Positions 28,355-37,472 of a stretch of 64,000 nucleotides of DNA are shown one piece after another (the first letter of the stretch is position 1; each line of letters begins with the position of its first letter). The stretch lies in NCBI GenBank assembly GCA_012728875.1, contig JAAYEF010000012.1, forward strand, positions 1 through 64,000, written 5' to 3'. The notes below the pieces were generated by a model, which ran no database searches, was not told the DNA's origin, and saw nothing but the letters and a program-made list of their open reading frames with translations. A program made the translations under genes and the position numbers. The stretch comes from Candidatus Cloacimonadota bacterium. GTDB taxonomy: Bacteria > Cloacimonadota > Cloacimonadia > Cloacimonadales > Cloacimonadaceae.

Positions 28355-30130
28355 ATGGAATTGACAGCAGGCATGAAGCTTGGGATTTTTACGATTATAA
28401 GGCAAATCGGAGCCGGCGGGATGAGCGAGGTGTATCTCGTGCGGGACAATCTGGATCGGCTTTTTGCACTTAAAACCATGTCCAGCAAGCGTTCCTACGA
28501 TCCTTCCTTTCGCCAGCGTTTCGAGCAGGAAGCCCGGATCATGGCTTCGCTAAGCCACCCCAATATCGTTCAACTGCACAGTTATTTTGAAGAAGAGGGG
28601 CGTTTTTGTTTGGTGATGGAATATGTGGAAGGTGGCAGCCTTAGAGAATTAAGCCGGAAAATTGGTCCCATCCCTGAAAAGCGAGCGCTGAATATCCTGA
28701 AGCAAATTGCGGAAGCGCTTTCTTACGCCCACAGCAAAGGCATTATCCACCGCGATGTTAAGCCTTCTAACATCCTGCTGGATGCAAACGATAACGTGAA
28801 GGTGATGGACTTTGGCATTGCCCGCATGACCGAAAGTCCGGGATTAACTAAAACGGGCAGCCAGATGGGCACTTTGGTCTATATGAGTCCGGAGCAAATT
28901 CGCGACAGCAAACACGTTGACGAAAAAAGCGATATCTACTCCCTGGGAGTGACCCTGTACGAAATGCTCACCGGCATGCCGCCTTTTGATGAAAAAAACT
29001 CCAGCGACTTTGATATTCGGGTGAACATTGTACAAAATGAACTCCCAGATCCCAGGGACATCTATCCACATATCGGGGAAGAAAGCCTTCACCTGTTTAT
29101 CGGGCTTACCAAGAAAGATAAAGAAGAACGTCTGTCATTATCAGAACTTCTAACTGATATGCTACCAGAAAAACAGAAATTAACAGAAAGTCCTGAAAAG
29201 ACGATTGAAAATGAGGGTTACAACGAAGAAGAAAATCTTCCACTAAAGAAAAAGGGAATTTTAACCAAAGCCATACTTCTGATTGCGTTTCTCGCGATTC
29301 TTATTTTTGTTAGTTGGAATCTTGGTAATAAGGAAGAACAGAATAAAGAGGAAGAAATTGTAGAAGCGAGTGAAGAGGAGCAAGTTTTAGAAAAATATGA
29401 ACAGGAACCAAAGATTGCGCTTGAAATGGTATTTGTGGAAGGTGGGAACTTCCAAATGGGTTCTAATAGCTTACCTCTAAGCGAAAAACCGATCCACAAG
29501 GTCACAATCTCTTCTTTTTGGATTGGGAAATATGAGCTTACCCAGAAAGAATGGAAAGAAGTGATGAATAACAACCCTTCAAATCGGAAAAATGACAATC
29601 TTCCGGTTATCAATGTAACTTGGTACGATGCGGTTGAGTTTTGTAATAAACTAAGCATCAATGAAGGCTTTACTCCCTGTTACAGCGGCAGCGGCAGCAG
29701 CATCACCTGCGATTGGAATGCCAATGGGTACAGATTGCCCACGGAAGCGGAGTGGGAATATGCTGCTCGAGGCGGCTTGAAAAGCAGAGGATATGAATTT
29801 TCTGGATCAAATAACATAGATGCTGTAGCGTGGTATGCAGAAAATTCTGGAGATCAGACACACGAAGTAGGCTCCAAAAAGCCCAACGAACTTGGTATCT
29901 ACGATATGAGTGGTAATGGTTGGGAATGGTGCTGGGATTGGCATGAGGGTTTTTATTATGAGATTAGCCCAACCCACCACCCGAAAGGACCCAATACAGG
30001 GACTTTCCGCTCACTTCGTGGCGGTGGCCATGGTCTTTGCGACAGCGATTGTCGGGTATCATCCCGCCTTTTCAACTACCCGGACGGTAAATACAATGGG
30101 GCCCTTCGAGTTGTTAGAGCACATTTTTAA
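28355..30130 (+). CDS. Transmembrane Ser/Thr kinase with FGE-sulfatase domain, paralogue of the gene at 26512
   Basis: A 591-residue protein. The kinase half is nearly identical to its neighbour (GAGGMSEVY, HRDVKPSN, DFG, SPEQ). The juxtamembrane part is longer and acidic (NKEEEIVEASEEEQ) after a membrane helix at about 306-325. The FGE domain (about 355-591) keeps YELTQKEW and YRLPTEAEWEYAARGG. The final 40 residues (30008-30127) begin RSLRGG and differ almost completely from the paralogue, ending LRVVRAHF. High kinase identity with a diverged tip fits a recent tandem duplication followed by change in the sensor. It has its own TTGACA (28295-28300), though the -10 is unclear. Confidence 0.9.
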   Translation: MELTAGMKLGIFTIIRQIGAGGMSEVYLVRDNLDRLFALKTMSSKRSYDPSFRQRFEQEARIMASLSHPNIVQLHSYFEEEGRFCLVMEYVEGGSLRELSRKIGPIPEKRALNILKQIAEALSYAHSKGIIHRDVKPSNILLDANDNVKVMDFGIARMTESPGLTKTGSQMGTLVYMSPEQIRDSKHVDEKSDIYSLGVTLYEMLTGMPPFDEKNSSDFDIRVNIVQNELPDPRDIYPHIGEESLHLFIGLTKKDKEERLSLSELLTDMLPEKQKLTESPEKTIENEGYNEEENLPLKKKGILTKAILLIAFLAILIFVSWNLGNKEEQNKEEEIVEASEEEQVLEKYEQEPKIALEMVFVEGGNFQMGSNSLPLSEKPIHKVTISSFWIGKYELTQKEWKEVMNNNPSNRKNDNLPVINVTWYDAVEFCNKLSINEGFTPCYSGSGSSITCDWNANGYRLPTEAEWEYAARGGLKSRGYEFSGSNNIDAVAWYAENSGDQTHEVGSKKPNELGIYDMSGNGWEWCWDWHEGFYYEISPTHHPKGPNTGTFRSLRGGGHGLCDSDCRVSSRLFNYPDGKYNGALRVVRAHF

Positions 30131-30260
30131 TTGGGCTTTGGCTATTAATCTGGTCTTTCCTTTATGGCTTTTACAGCTTGCAGGCTTCCAAACCGGCTGA
30201 CCTGATTCCCTAGACCTTGTTCCCGTATTCCTGCTCCATCAAAAAACTTCATCTTCAAAA

Positions 30261-30283
30261 AAGCCCCGGAATTTCCGGGGCTT
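30261..30283. terminator. Terminator hairpin between convergent genes
   Basis: A near-perfect palindrome, AAGCCCCGGAA (30261-30271) and TTCCGGGGCTT (30273-30283). On the minus strand a T-rich stretch follows, so it terminates the large gene at 30307; it may also stop the plus-strand kinase transcript. Confidence 0.75.
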
Positions 30284-30306
30284 TCACATTATCCTGATTT
30301 ATGATC

Positions 30307-33300
30307 TTATTGCAGCAGCACCATCTTGCGTGAAGCAGAGTAACTGCCGGCGCTCATGCGATACATATAAATTCCACTGGAGACGGGCTTTCCATGGTCG
30401 TCACGTCCGTTCCAGAGGGCGCGGTACCAACCTGAAGCCTGGGTTTCATCCACCAGCACACGGATTCTTTGACCCTTGGAGTTGTAGATTTCCAATCGCA
30501 CGGGTGTGGCGTCTTTGAGGCTATAGCTGATCAGGGTTTCCGGGTTGAAGGGGTTGGGATAGTTGCCCAGAAGTTCCGTGGCCGCCACGGGGATGAGTTC
30601 GTCTTCGTTGGAAACTGAATCCAGATAGAAGTTCAGAGTGGTGGTCTGGTTCGGGCTCACAGTAACGTCGTTTGCAGTTTGGCTTTGGTAGCCGCTGGCG
30701 GTGCAGGTTACATTATAAGTCCCGATGGGCAGGATCAGCGAATATGCTCCGGCGGCGTTGGTGGTGGCGGAAACAGCTCCCACGCTGACTGTGGCACCTT
30801 GGACGGGCGCATTATTCATGCGACGCACCACTCCGGCGATCAGTCCGATTTCCTCGGCTTTTTCCAGGATGTTTGAAAACGACGGAACAGAGCTTACACC
30901 GTTTGTATAAATGGCTTTCACCGCCCAGCGATATTCAGCGTTGGGCAGGGTTTGCCAGCCTGAATCCGTGAACAGCGGTTCATTGATGATTTCCGGAGTG
31001 AGGCTGGTCCAGGCTGATTCATTGCTTTCCTGGCCGGGGCTGAAGCGCCAGAGCTTGTAGCCCACCAAAGAGCGCTGAGTGGTCTGGCGTCCCTGCTGTG
31101 CCTGCGGCAGGCTGGGTTCATTTCTGGAAAATCCAAGATGCTGTGCGCGTGAGGGATGCAGGGGCGTGGCTGCAAAGCCGGAAGCTTGGGTTTGAGCCTT
31201 GGAATCTGAGCGGCGGGTGAGGTCTTCATCATTGAAACGGATGTTCACAACGGGGCTGTGCTCGGTCCTGAGGTTTCCGATGTAGATGTTGTCTATGAAC
31301 CAAACATACCACATTCCTTCCTGATCCGGTCCATCCAAAGCGTGGAAGGCAAGCTGCACCTGCATTCCGCCATAGTTTTCCAGATCCACGGTGATGGGCG
31401 AGGAATAGTAGTTCCAGCCGCCGGTTTGGGCTGATGCGTCCCAAAGCTCCGTCCAGTTGTTGCCGCCGTCTGTGCTGATTTTCACATAGTAGTGATCCTG
31501 GTTCACCGAGCCCAAAAACACGTAGGAGTCAAAGCGCAAATATCCGCCGGGAGGGCAGTTGAAGCTTGGTGTGATCAGCCATTCATCCTGATGGGTGGAA
31601 TCCCAGAACAGCCCGGTTTGATAGCTGCCCTCTGTGGGTGTGGCTGCTGGGCCGCTAAGCTGGACAGTTCCCACGCGGCAGAAGCTGTAATAAACGCCCT
31701 GGCCGTTCGGTCCGCCGGTGTTTGTGATCTCCTGGCTCCAGCCTGAGGGCGGGAAGCTTGGGTCTTCAAAGCTTTCGCTGATCTGGATGGCGTTTGGATC
31801 CGGAGCGGTCCAGCTCAGGTCCACAGCGGTTCCGGTCACATTCACAGTTGCCTGCAAGGAGTGGGGAGCATAGGCAATTTCGCTTAAGGTGATGGTTCCC
31901 ATATCGTGGTTTGCGGAACCGATGGTGATGCTGCCCAACGAATTGCTGTAGCCGGGTGCCATGATCACATAGTCGTAAGTGTTGTTGGCATAAACGTTTG
32001 GAATGTTGAAGCTTCCGGTGGCGGTGCTGTTTGCGCTGTAGTTGTCATAGCCGGAAAGCTGGATGGAGGCTCCCGCAATTCCGGTCTGGGTATCGCTGGC
32101 AATCACGGTTCCGGTCACATTCACCATGGGCAGGGTGGGCAGTGAAACGTTCAGAGTGGCGTCTTCATCCTCGTCCAAGCTGATGTTTTGGGTCTGGGTC
32201 TGATACCCGTGCTTGCTGAAGCTGACGCTGTAGTCTCCGGGCATGATGTTTTGGATGGAATACTGTCCCTGGGCGTTTGTGACAGCGCTGTGTCCGCCGC
32301 CCACAAACTGGATCTGAACACCTGGAAGCGGTGTCCCGCCCGGTCCGGTCACGGTTCCGCTCAAGGAAGCCATGCCCACCAAAATCATGCCCAAACGCAG
32401 ATTGGCACGGTTGGGAGAAAGGGTTCCGGTGGCGGTTTCAGAACTGTTTTGGGTGTCGCTTTGAGCGCGAAGGGCGGTGTTGACCGCTGTTGGGGTGTAA
32501 TACACGGAGGCGTTTTGGGAATAGCTGCCTGGTATCACATCGCAGAAAACATCGATCAAAAGGTTGGATTCACCGTCCCAGTGATACATTTCATCGAAAC
32601 TGTGAACGTTCCAGCCCGTGGAGGGGAGGAATTCATCCTGATTCCAAACTGTGGTGTAAGCTCCAGCCTCGAAGCTGGTGGAAAGTGCGGTCTGGTCGGT
32701 TTCTTTGATGCGGATGGTGAAGTTCGTCATAGGCGAGCAGTTATTCAAAGCCTGCACGTTGAAGGCGATGGCGGTGATGAACCCGGTGTTTGCTCCAGCA
32801 TCCTGCAGTTCAGCTGCAGTCCAAAGATATTGCTGGCGGAAGCTTCTGTACCAGGTTCCATACGGTGTTGGAGAGCCTGTTGTGGTGTTCACAGTGGTTC
32901 CATCCCCGATGGAGATATAGGTGGTTCCGGCTGACAAAACCTCCACGTTCAGGTTTCGGGTGCGGTTGTTTTGCTCAATTTCATCCCCGACAAGTTCGAC
33001 AGTGGCATAGAGATAGGTGCTTTCTGTAGCGCTGGGCACCCAGGGGACGGAAACCTGCAAAGTTTCCAGGGATTGGATGCTGGGGCCAGCCACGGTGTTG
33101 AGCAGGATATCTCCTTCCTTGAAAAGCTTGACCTGATAATCGTTTTGGGTGTTGCTGCCATAGTTTTTGATGCTTACAGTATAGTTTGAAGCGGCTCCCA
33201 CGCTGGGGGTTTGGTTTCCAGTGATGTTTATGGCCCCCAGATCGTTATCGATTGGTTCACTTGAGTAGAAGATCGTGGTTTTGGGGAACCTGGCCACGGC

Positions 33301-35382
33301 TGTGGCGGCAGGAGGCCCGGCTGGATCGTAAGTCGTGCTGTCTGCTTGAAGTTTAAGCGTTCTCAGTTGGGTTCCGGTTTGGCAGAGGAAGTTGTCTGAG
33401 GAGGAATAATAGCTTGCGTCCATGGGGCGCAAGACCATGATCACCAGGTTTCCGGGAGTGTGGAAATATGGGGTTTGCAATGGTATGGTGATGGTGTTTG
33501 CGCCGGAGGGATATTGCACGGTTCCGTCGAAAACCAGTTGGAGCTGGGTGGACGGTATCCAGCCGCCGGTGAGATCCGTTTGTCCAGTGCTTCCCAGCCA
33601 GATTTTGGTGGCGCCGTTTGGCATGTTGGTTACAAAGTTGTTGTAAAATGCCAGGGAAGTGATGGTTCCGCTCACAAAGCCCAGTTCGTCCGCATAGATC
33701 AGGGTTTCAAAGATGGAGTTTTTCCAAAAGAAATCCATTGGCATGCGGTCGGTTTCGTTCCCTTCGCCAATGGTGACCGCTTGCAGTCCTTCAGGCTGCA
33801 CTGCCACGTTCAGACGTGCGGTTTGGTTGTTTGTGGCAATGCCGTCACCAGGCAAAACCACTTCGCCATAGATCGTGTGGCCGCCTGGTGTGGAGGGTGT
33901 CCAAACCAGATTAAGATAGATGGTTTCCTGCGGTGCAATGCTGGTGCCGGGAACCGATACCAGCTCTCCAGCTTGTTCGCTCACCAGCTTGACGGTGTAG
34001 TTGCTTTCCGTGTTGGCTCCGTTGTTTTTGATGCCAATCACATAAGTGTTTGCCATGCCGGCGGTTGGTGTAGTGTTTCCAGAAAGCGAAATGGCGCCAA
34101 GATCGTGTTCCAAATTTACGGCGCTCACAGATGCGGACCAGCCAAAATAAATAACCGAGGCATCGGAAGTGAAAGCAAAGGTCATTGAGTTTGAACCCAG
34201 GATTTCGGGCGGCATATTTGTGCCGGTGTAGCCGTCAGCAGGTCCGATTGGGGGAGCGGAACTGTTTGGCCCATCGTAAATTCGCAGCCGGTCATAGTTG
34301 TTTTCCAACTGAAATTCGTGGAAAATCACGTGGATGATGGAGCTTGGGGTTTGCGCATTGAATGTGAAGGTCAGGTTTTCGCTCAAGCCATAATTATTGT
34401 CTGGACCGCCGGAATCGTAGAAGGCATAGGTCATGCCGTCCGGAATGCTGAGCTGCCCGTTTGCCATATTTATCACGGGTCCGCCGGTGCTGAAACTCCA
34501 CACGGGGCAGTTTGAAGCATCGCCCATATCGTTGAAAGGCACGATCTGCCAGTAGTATGTGGTGTTTACATCAAGATCGGGAGCATGGGATGTTCCGTTC
34601 GTTTCCACAATAAAGGGCGGCGGGTTTACCGTGCCAAAATGAACCTTATATCCCTGAGGAAGGCCGCCTCCGCTCGACCAATTCAATGTTGTGGCCACCA
34701 ATTGGTTTGCAGCGCCGTTTTGCGGAGAAACCAGGATTGCGGGGTTGGGCGGCTGGGTGATATCCACAGGCTGCATGTTGAAGCGGATGTTGGAACGGTT
34801 CATGGACGCGGTGCCGGTGGTTCCTGTGTCTCCATTTGCCGAGTCACTTTGGAAGCGCAGGCTGCTGTTGAATGTTGTTGTGCTATAATACACGGCAGCA
34901 TTTTGAGCGTAGGAACCCGGAATCACGTGGGTAAAGATATCCACCAGGATGTTCGAGCCGCCGTCCCACTCGAAGGGACTTGTGAAGTTGTGAACGTTCC
35001 AGCCGAGCTCAGGCATAAAGCCATCTTGAAAGAAAACAGTTTGATAGTTGCCATCTTCAAAAGAGGAGGATAAAGCCGTCTGGGTGGTTTGTTTCATGCG
35101 AATGGTGAAATTTGTCATGGGAGTGCAATTGTTCAAAGCCTGAACATTGAAGGCAATGGAATTGATGTTTCCAGCTCCTCCTCCCAGGTTCTCCAGTTCC
35201 GAAGCCAGGATCAAAAACTGCTGTCGGAAAGCCTTGTGCCAAGTTCCGTAAGGTGCGGGAGCCCCGGTGGTGTTATTCACGGATGTTCCATCACCCACGG
35301 TGATATCAATTTGCGCATAGATATTTGCACAAAAGCCGATTCCAAGAATCAGCATCACAAAAAAAACAAAGTTACGTTTCAT
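30307..35382 (-). CDS. Very large multidomain secreted protein with NPFNP C-terminal sorting-like domain
   Basis: A 1691-residue protein from the ATG at 35382, which has GGAG seven bases upstream and a signal peptide directly after it. In order: a sandwich module (ITVGDGTS, about 27-200), FN3, a CUB-like domain (DSGGPDNNYG to FGWSASV), CARDB repeats, two further copies of the sandwich module, two carboxypeptidase-regulatory-like domains (VTGPGGTPLPG and IASDTQTG), a choice-of-anchor J/MAM-like domain (ESFEDPSFPPSGW), FN3, a third regulatory domain and a final sorting-like domain beginning NYPNPFNPE and ending KMVLLQ. Adhesion or matrix binding is likely. No catalytic residues were seen. Confidence 0.87.
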   Translation of the reverse strand: MKRNFVFFVMLILGIGFCANIYAQIDITVGDGTSVNNTTGAPAPYGTWHKAFRQQFLILASELENLGGGAGNINSIAFNVQALNNCTPMTNFTIRMKQTTQTALSSSFEDGNYQTVFFQDGFMPELGWNVHNFTSPFEWDGGSNILVDIFTHVIPGSYAQNAAVYYSTTTFNSSLRFQSDSANGDTGTTGTASMNRSNIRFNMQPVDITQPPNPAILVSPQNGAANQLVATTLNWSSGGGLPQGYKVHFGTVNPPPFIVETNGTSHAPDLDVNTTYYWQIVPFNDMGDASNCPVWSFSTGGPVINMANGQLSIPDGMTYAFYDSGGPDNNYGLSENLTFTFNAQTPSSIIHVIFHEFQLENNYDRLRIYDGPNSSAPPIGPADGYTGTNMPPEILGSNSMTFAFTSDASVIYFGWSASVSAVNLEHDLGAISLSGNTTPTAGMANTYVIGIKNNGANTESNYTVKLVSEQAGELVSVPGTSIAPQETIYLNLVWTPSTPGGHTIYGEVVLPGDGIATNNQTARLNVAVQPEGLQAVTIGEGNETDRMPMDFFWKNSIFETLIYADELGFVSGTITSLAFYNNFVTNMPNGATKIWLGSTGQTDLTGGWIPSTQLQLVFDGTVQYPSGANTITIPLQTPYFHTPGNLVIMVLRPMDASYYSSSDNFLCQTGTQLRTLKLQADSTTYDPAGPPAATAVARFPKTTIFYSSEPIDNDLGAINITGNQTPSVGAASNYTVSIKNYGSNTQNDYQVKLFKEGDILLNTVAGPSIQSLETLQVSVPWVPSATESTYLYATVELVGDEIEQNNRTRNLNVEVLSAGTTYISIGDGTTVNTTTGSPTPYGTWYRSFRQQYLWTAAELQDAGANTGFITAIAFNVQALNNCSPMTNFTIRIKETDQTALSTSFEAGAYTTVWNQDEFLPSTGWNVHSFDEMYHWDGESNLLIDVFCDVIPGSYSQNASVYYTPTAVNTALRAQSDTQNSSETATGTLSPNRANLRLGMILVGMASLSGTVTGPGGTPLPGVQIQFVGGGHSAVTNAQGQYSIQNIMPGDYSVSFSKHGYQTQTQNISLDEDEDATLNVSLPTLPMVNVTGTVIASDTQTGIAGASIQLSGYDNYSANSTATGSFNIPNVYANNTYDYVIMAPGYSNSLGSITIGSANHDMGTITLSEIAYAPHSLQATVNVTGTAVDLSWTAPDPNAIQISESFEDPSFPPSGWSQEITNTGGPNGQGVYYSFCRVGTVQLSGPAATPTEGSYQTGLFWDSTHQDEWLITPSFNCPPGGYLRFDSYVFLGSVNQDHYYVKISTDGGNNWTELWDASAQTGGWNYYSSPITVDLENYGGMQVQLAFHALDGPDQEGMWYVWFIDNIYIGNLRTEHSPVVNIRFNDEDLTRRSDSKAQTQASGFAATPLHPSRAQHLGFSRNEPSLPQAQQGRQTTQRSLVGYKLWRFSPGQESNESAWTSLTPEIINEPLFTDSGWQTLPNAEYRWAVKAIYTNGVSSVPSFSNILEKAEEIGLIAGVVRRMNNAPVQGATVSVGAVSATTNAAGAYSLILPIGTYNVTCTASGYQSQTANDVTVSPNQTTTLNFYLDSVSNEDELIPVAATELLGNYPNPFNPETLISYSLKDATPVRLEIYNSKGQRIRVLVDETQASGWYRALWNGRDDHGKPVSSGIYMYRMSAGSYSASRKMVLLQ

Positions 35383-35675
35383 GGGAGATCTCCTTTCCCT
35401 TTGGTAAACATGGTTTTGATCTTGTATAAAGCTGTGCCGAAAAAAAAACGACATCTTTCAACATACAATTTTTAAGCCAGTTTAACGAAATTATTTGTCC
35501 GCAAGGCTGAAATGGCAAACAGCAGAAGCAATTTTCCGCATTTACACAAACTGAAGCGCATGATTTTGCCTTTTTAAGTTGACATCAAGACTGTCTCAAG
35601 ATTTTGTGGAATTTATACATCCGGCTTGCCACAGCCTTGGAAAGTGGTGAAATTTCGGATGTGCCAGGAAGTTTT

Positions 35676-36752
35676 ATGCTTGAAATACAAAATCTGTCGC
35701 GCAGTTTTGGCGCCATAAAAGCCGTGAACAAGGTCAGCTTCTCCGTTTCAGGAGGCGAGATCGTTGGCTTTTTGGGTCCCAACGGCGCTGGCAAAACCAC
35801 CACGATGCGCATGATGGTGGGATGGCTGCAGCCTGATGAAGGTGCCATCTCTCTGGGCGGGAAAAGCATTTTTGCCGACCCTCTCGCCGCCAGCGCACGC
35901 ATTGGCTATTTGCCTGAAAACAATCCCCTTTACGGCGAAATGGCGGTGGGCGAGTTTTTGCGCTATTTTGGCGAGTTGCGGCGCATGAACCCGGCGTTTT
36001 TGGATGAGCGCCTGGAATTTGTGCGAGCCGCCTGTGGCTTGGATGGCGTCTGGAAGCAGCGCATTTCCACGCTTTCCAAGGGCTATCGCCAGCGCACGGG
36101 TTTGGCTCAAGCCATCCTGCATGATCCTGAGGTTTTGATCCTGGACGAGCCCACAGGCGGCTTGGATCCAAACCAGATCATCGAGATCAGGGAACTGATC
36201 CGCCAGCTGGGCAAGGAAAAAACCGTGCTGCTTTCCAGCCACATCATGCAGGAAGTGCAAGCCCTGTGTTCACGCGTGATCATCATCAACAAGGGTCGCA
36301 TAATTGTGGACGACAGCATCGAAAACCTGGGCGCCCACATCTCCGGGCTGAACCGCGTGATCATTGAGCTGGAAGCTCAGGAGCCCGATTTTTCCCTTTG
36401 GCTGGAGCAAAAAGAAGGCGTGAGCCTGGAATCGGTGGAACAAAGCGGTGCCATTCATCGTTTTCGCTTTTTAAGCCCTCCGGAACAGGATATCCGCAGG
36501 GAACTCACCGCCTTTGTCTTGGAAAAAGGCTGGCAGCTTGTGAGCATCTATCAGGAAAAGCAAAGCTTGGAAAGCATCTTCCACGAGCTCACCTCACAGG
36601 AAGCGGCGGAGGAAGCTCAGGAGCAGATTCCCTTTGAATCCGACGGCGTGCAAAAGCTGGTGGCGGAACTGCATCCCATCGATGGCGACCTCACCTGCCC
36701 GGAATCCGATCCCGGCCTGCCAAACAACAACAATAACAAGGATGAACAATGA
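35676..36752 (+). CDS. gldA: ABC transporter ATP-binding protein, GldA-like
   Basis: A 358-residue ATPase. Walker A is GPNGAGKT (about 34-41), the signature is LSKGYRQR, Walker B is LILDEPTGGLDP and the switch is SSH. A C-terminal extension of about 60 residues (to NNNNKDEQ) goes beyond the usual 300. I start at the ATG at 35676 because AGGA lies upstream and the protein then begins MLEIQNLSRSFGAIKAVN. It overlaps the permease gene by four bases and forms an operon with the next three genes, the gldA-gldF-gldG order of Bacteroidetes. TTGACA at 35579-35584 is a possible -35. In this lineage the cassette need not mean gliding. Confidence 0.85.
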   Translation: MLEIQNLSRSFGAIKAVNKVSFSVSGGEIVGFLGPNGAGKTTTMRMMVGWLQPDEGAISLGGKSIFADPLAASARIGYLPENNPLYGEMAVGEFLRYFGELRRMNPAFLDERLEFVRAACGLDGVWKQRISTLSKGYRQRTGLAQAILHDPEVLILDEPTGGLDPNQIIEIRELIRQLGKEKTVLLSSHIMQEVQALCSRVIIINKGRIIVDDSIENLGAHISGLNRVIIELEAQEPDFSLWLEQKEGVSLESVEQSGAIHRFRFLSPPEQDIRRELTAFVLEKGWQLVSIYQEKQSLESIFHELTSQEAAEEAQEQIPFESDGVQKLVAELHPIDGDLTCPESDPGLPNNNNNKDEQ

Positions 36753-37471
36753 ACCCCGCCCTCACCATCGCCAAAAAAGAATATTCGCTTTCCCTGCGCA
36801 GCTTTGGAACCTACATCATTTTCGGGGTTTTCCTTTTGGCTTCAGGCGTCTGGTTTGCTTTGACCGCATTGAAGCTGCAGGTTGCCGACCTGCGGGACAT
36901 CTTTTCCAAAATGCAGATCCTGTTTCTGTTTTTCATCCCCGCGCTCACCATGGGCAGCATCGCCCGTGAACGCGCCAACGGCACTTTGGAGCTTGTTTCC
37001 ACCCTGCCCCTCAAGCTCAGCCACATCGTGTGGGGAAAGTTCCTCTCGGTTTGGCTGCAAGTGGCAACCGTTTTGGTTTATACGCTGGTCTTTCCGGTTT
37101 TGGTGGCGGTTTTTGGCGTGGGCATGGATCTGGGTGCGGTTTTCACCGGCTATCTGGGCCTGCTCTGCTCTGCCGCGGCTCTTGTGGGCATCGGCATCTT
37201 TGCCAGCAGCCTCACGGATAACCAGGTGATCGGCTTCATCACCGCCCTTGCCATCTCCGGCTTCCTGTTTCTTTTGGGCCATCTGGGAGATTTGATTCCG
37301 CTTAGGCTTTTTTCCGTGATCGAATATCTGGGTTTCGACTACCATCTGAACAGCTTTGTGAAAGGCGTGATCGACACCCGCGACCTGTTGTGGTTCGCCG
37401 CGGTAAGCTTCATCTTTGTCCTTTTGGCACAGTTGAGGCTGCAAGCCGAAAACTTGAGGCAGGAGAAATAA
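36749..37471 (+). CDS. gldF: ABC-2 type permease, GldF-like
   Basis: A 240-residue integral membrane protein with six hydrophobic segments, beginning MNPALTIAKKEYSLSLRSFG, the usual cytoplasmic start of ABC-2 permeases. The conserved TMGSIARERANGTLELVSTLP (start about 69) is typical of the family annotated gldF. It starts by ATGA overlap with the ATPase gene, and the next ORF begins one base after its stop. It forms the membrane channel of the complex with the ATPase upstream and the GldG-like protein downstream. Confidence 0.85.
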   Translation: MNPALTIAKKEYSLSLRSFGTYIIFGVFLLASGVWFALTALKLQVADLRDIFSKMQILFLFFIPALTMGSIARERANGTLELVSTLPLKLSHIVWGKFLSVWLQVATVLVYTLVFPVLVAVFGVGMDLGAVFTGYLGLLCSAAALVGIGIFASSLTDNQVIGFITALAISGFLFLLGHLGDLIPLRLFSVIEYLGFDYHLNSFVKGVIDTRDLLWFAAVSFIFVLLAQLRLQAENLRQEK

Positions 37472-37472
37472 G

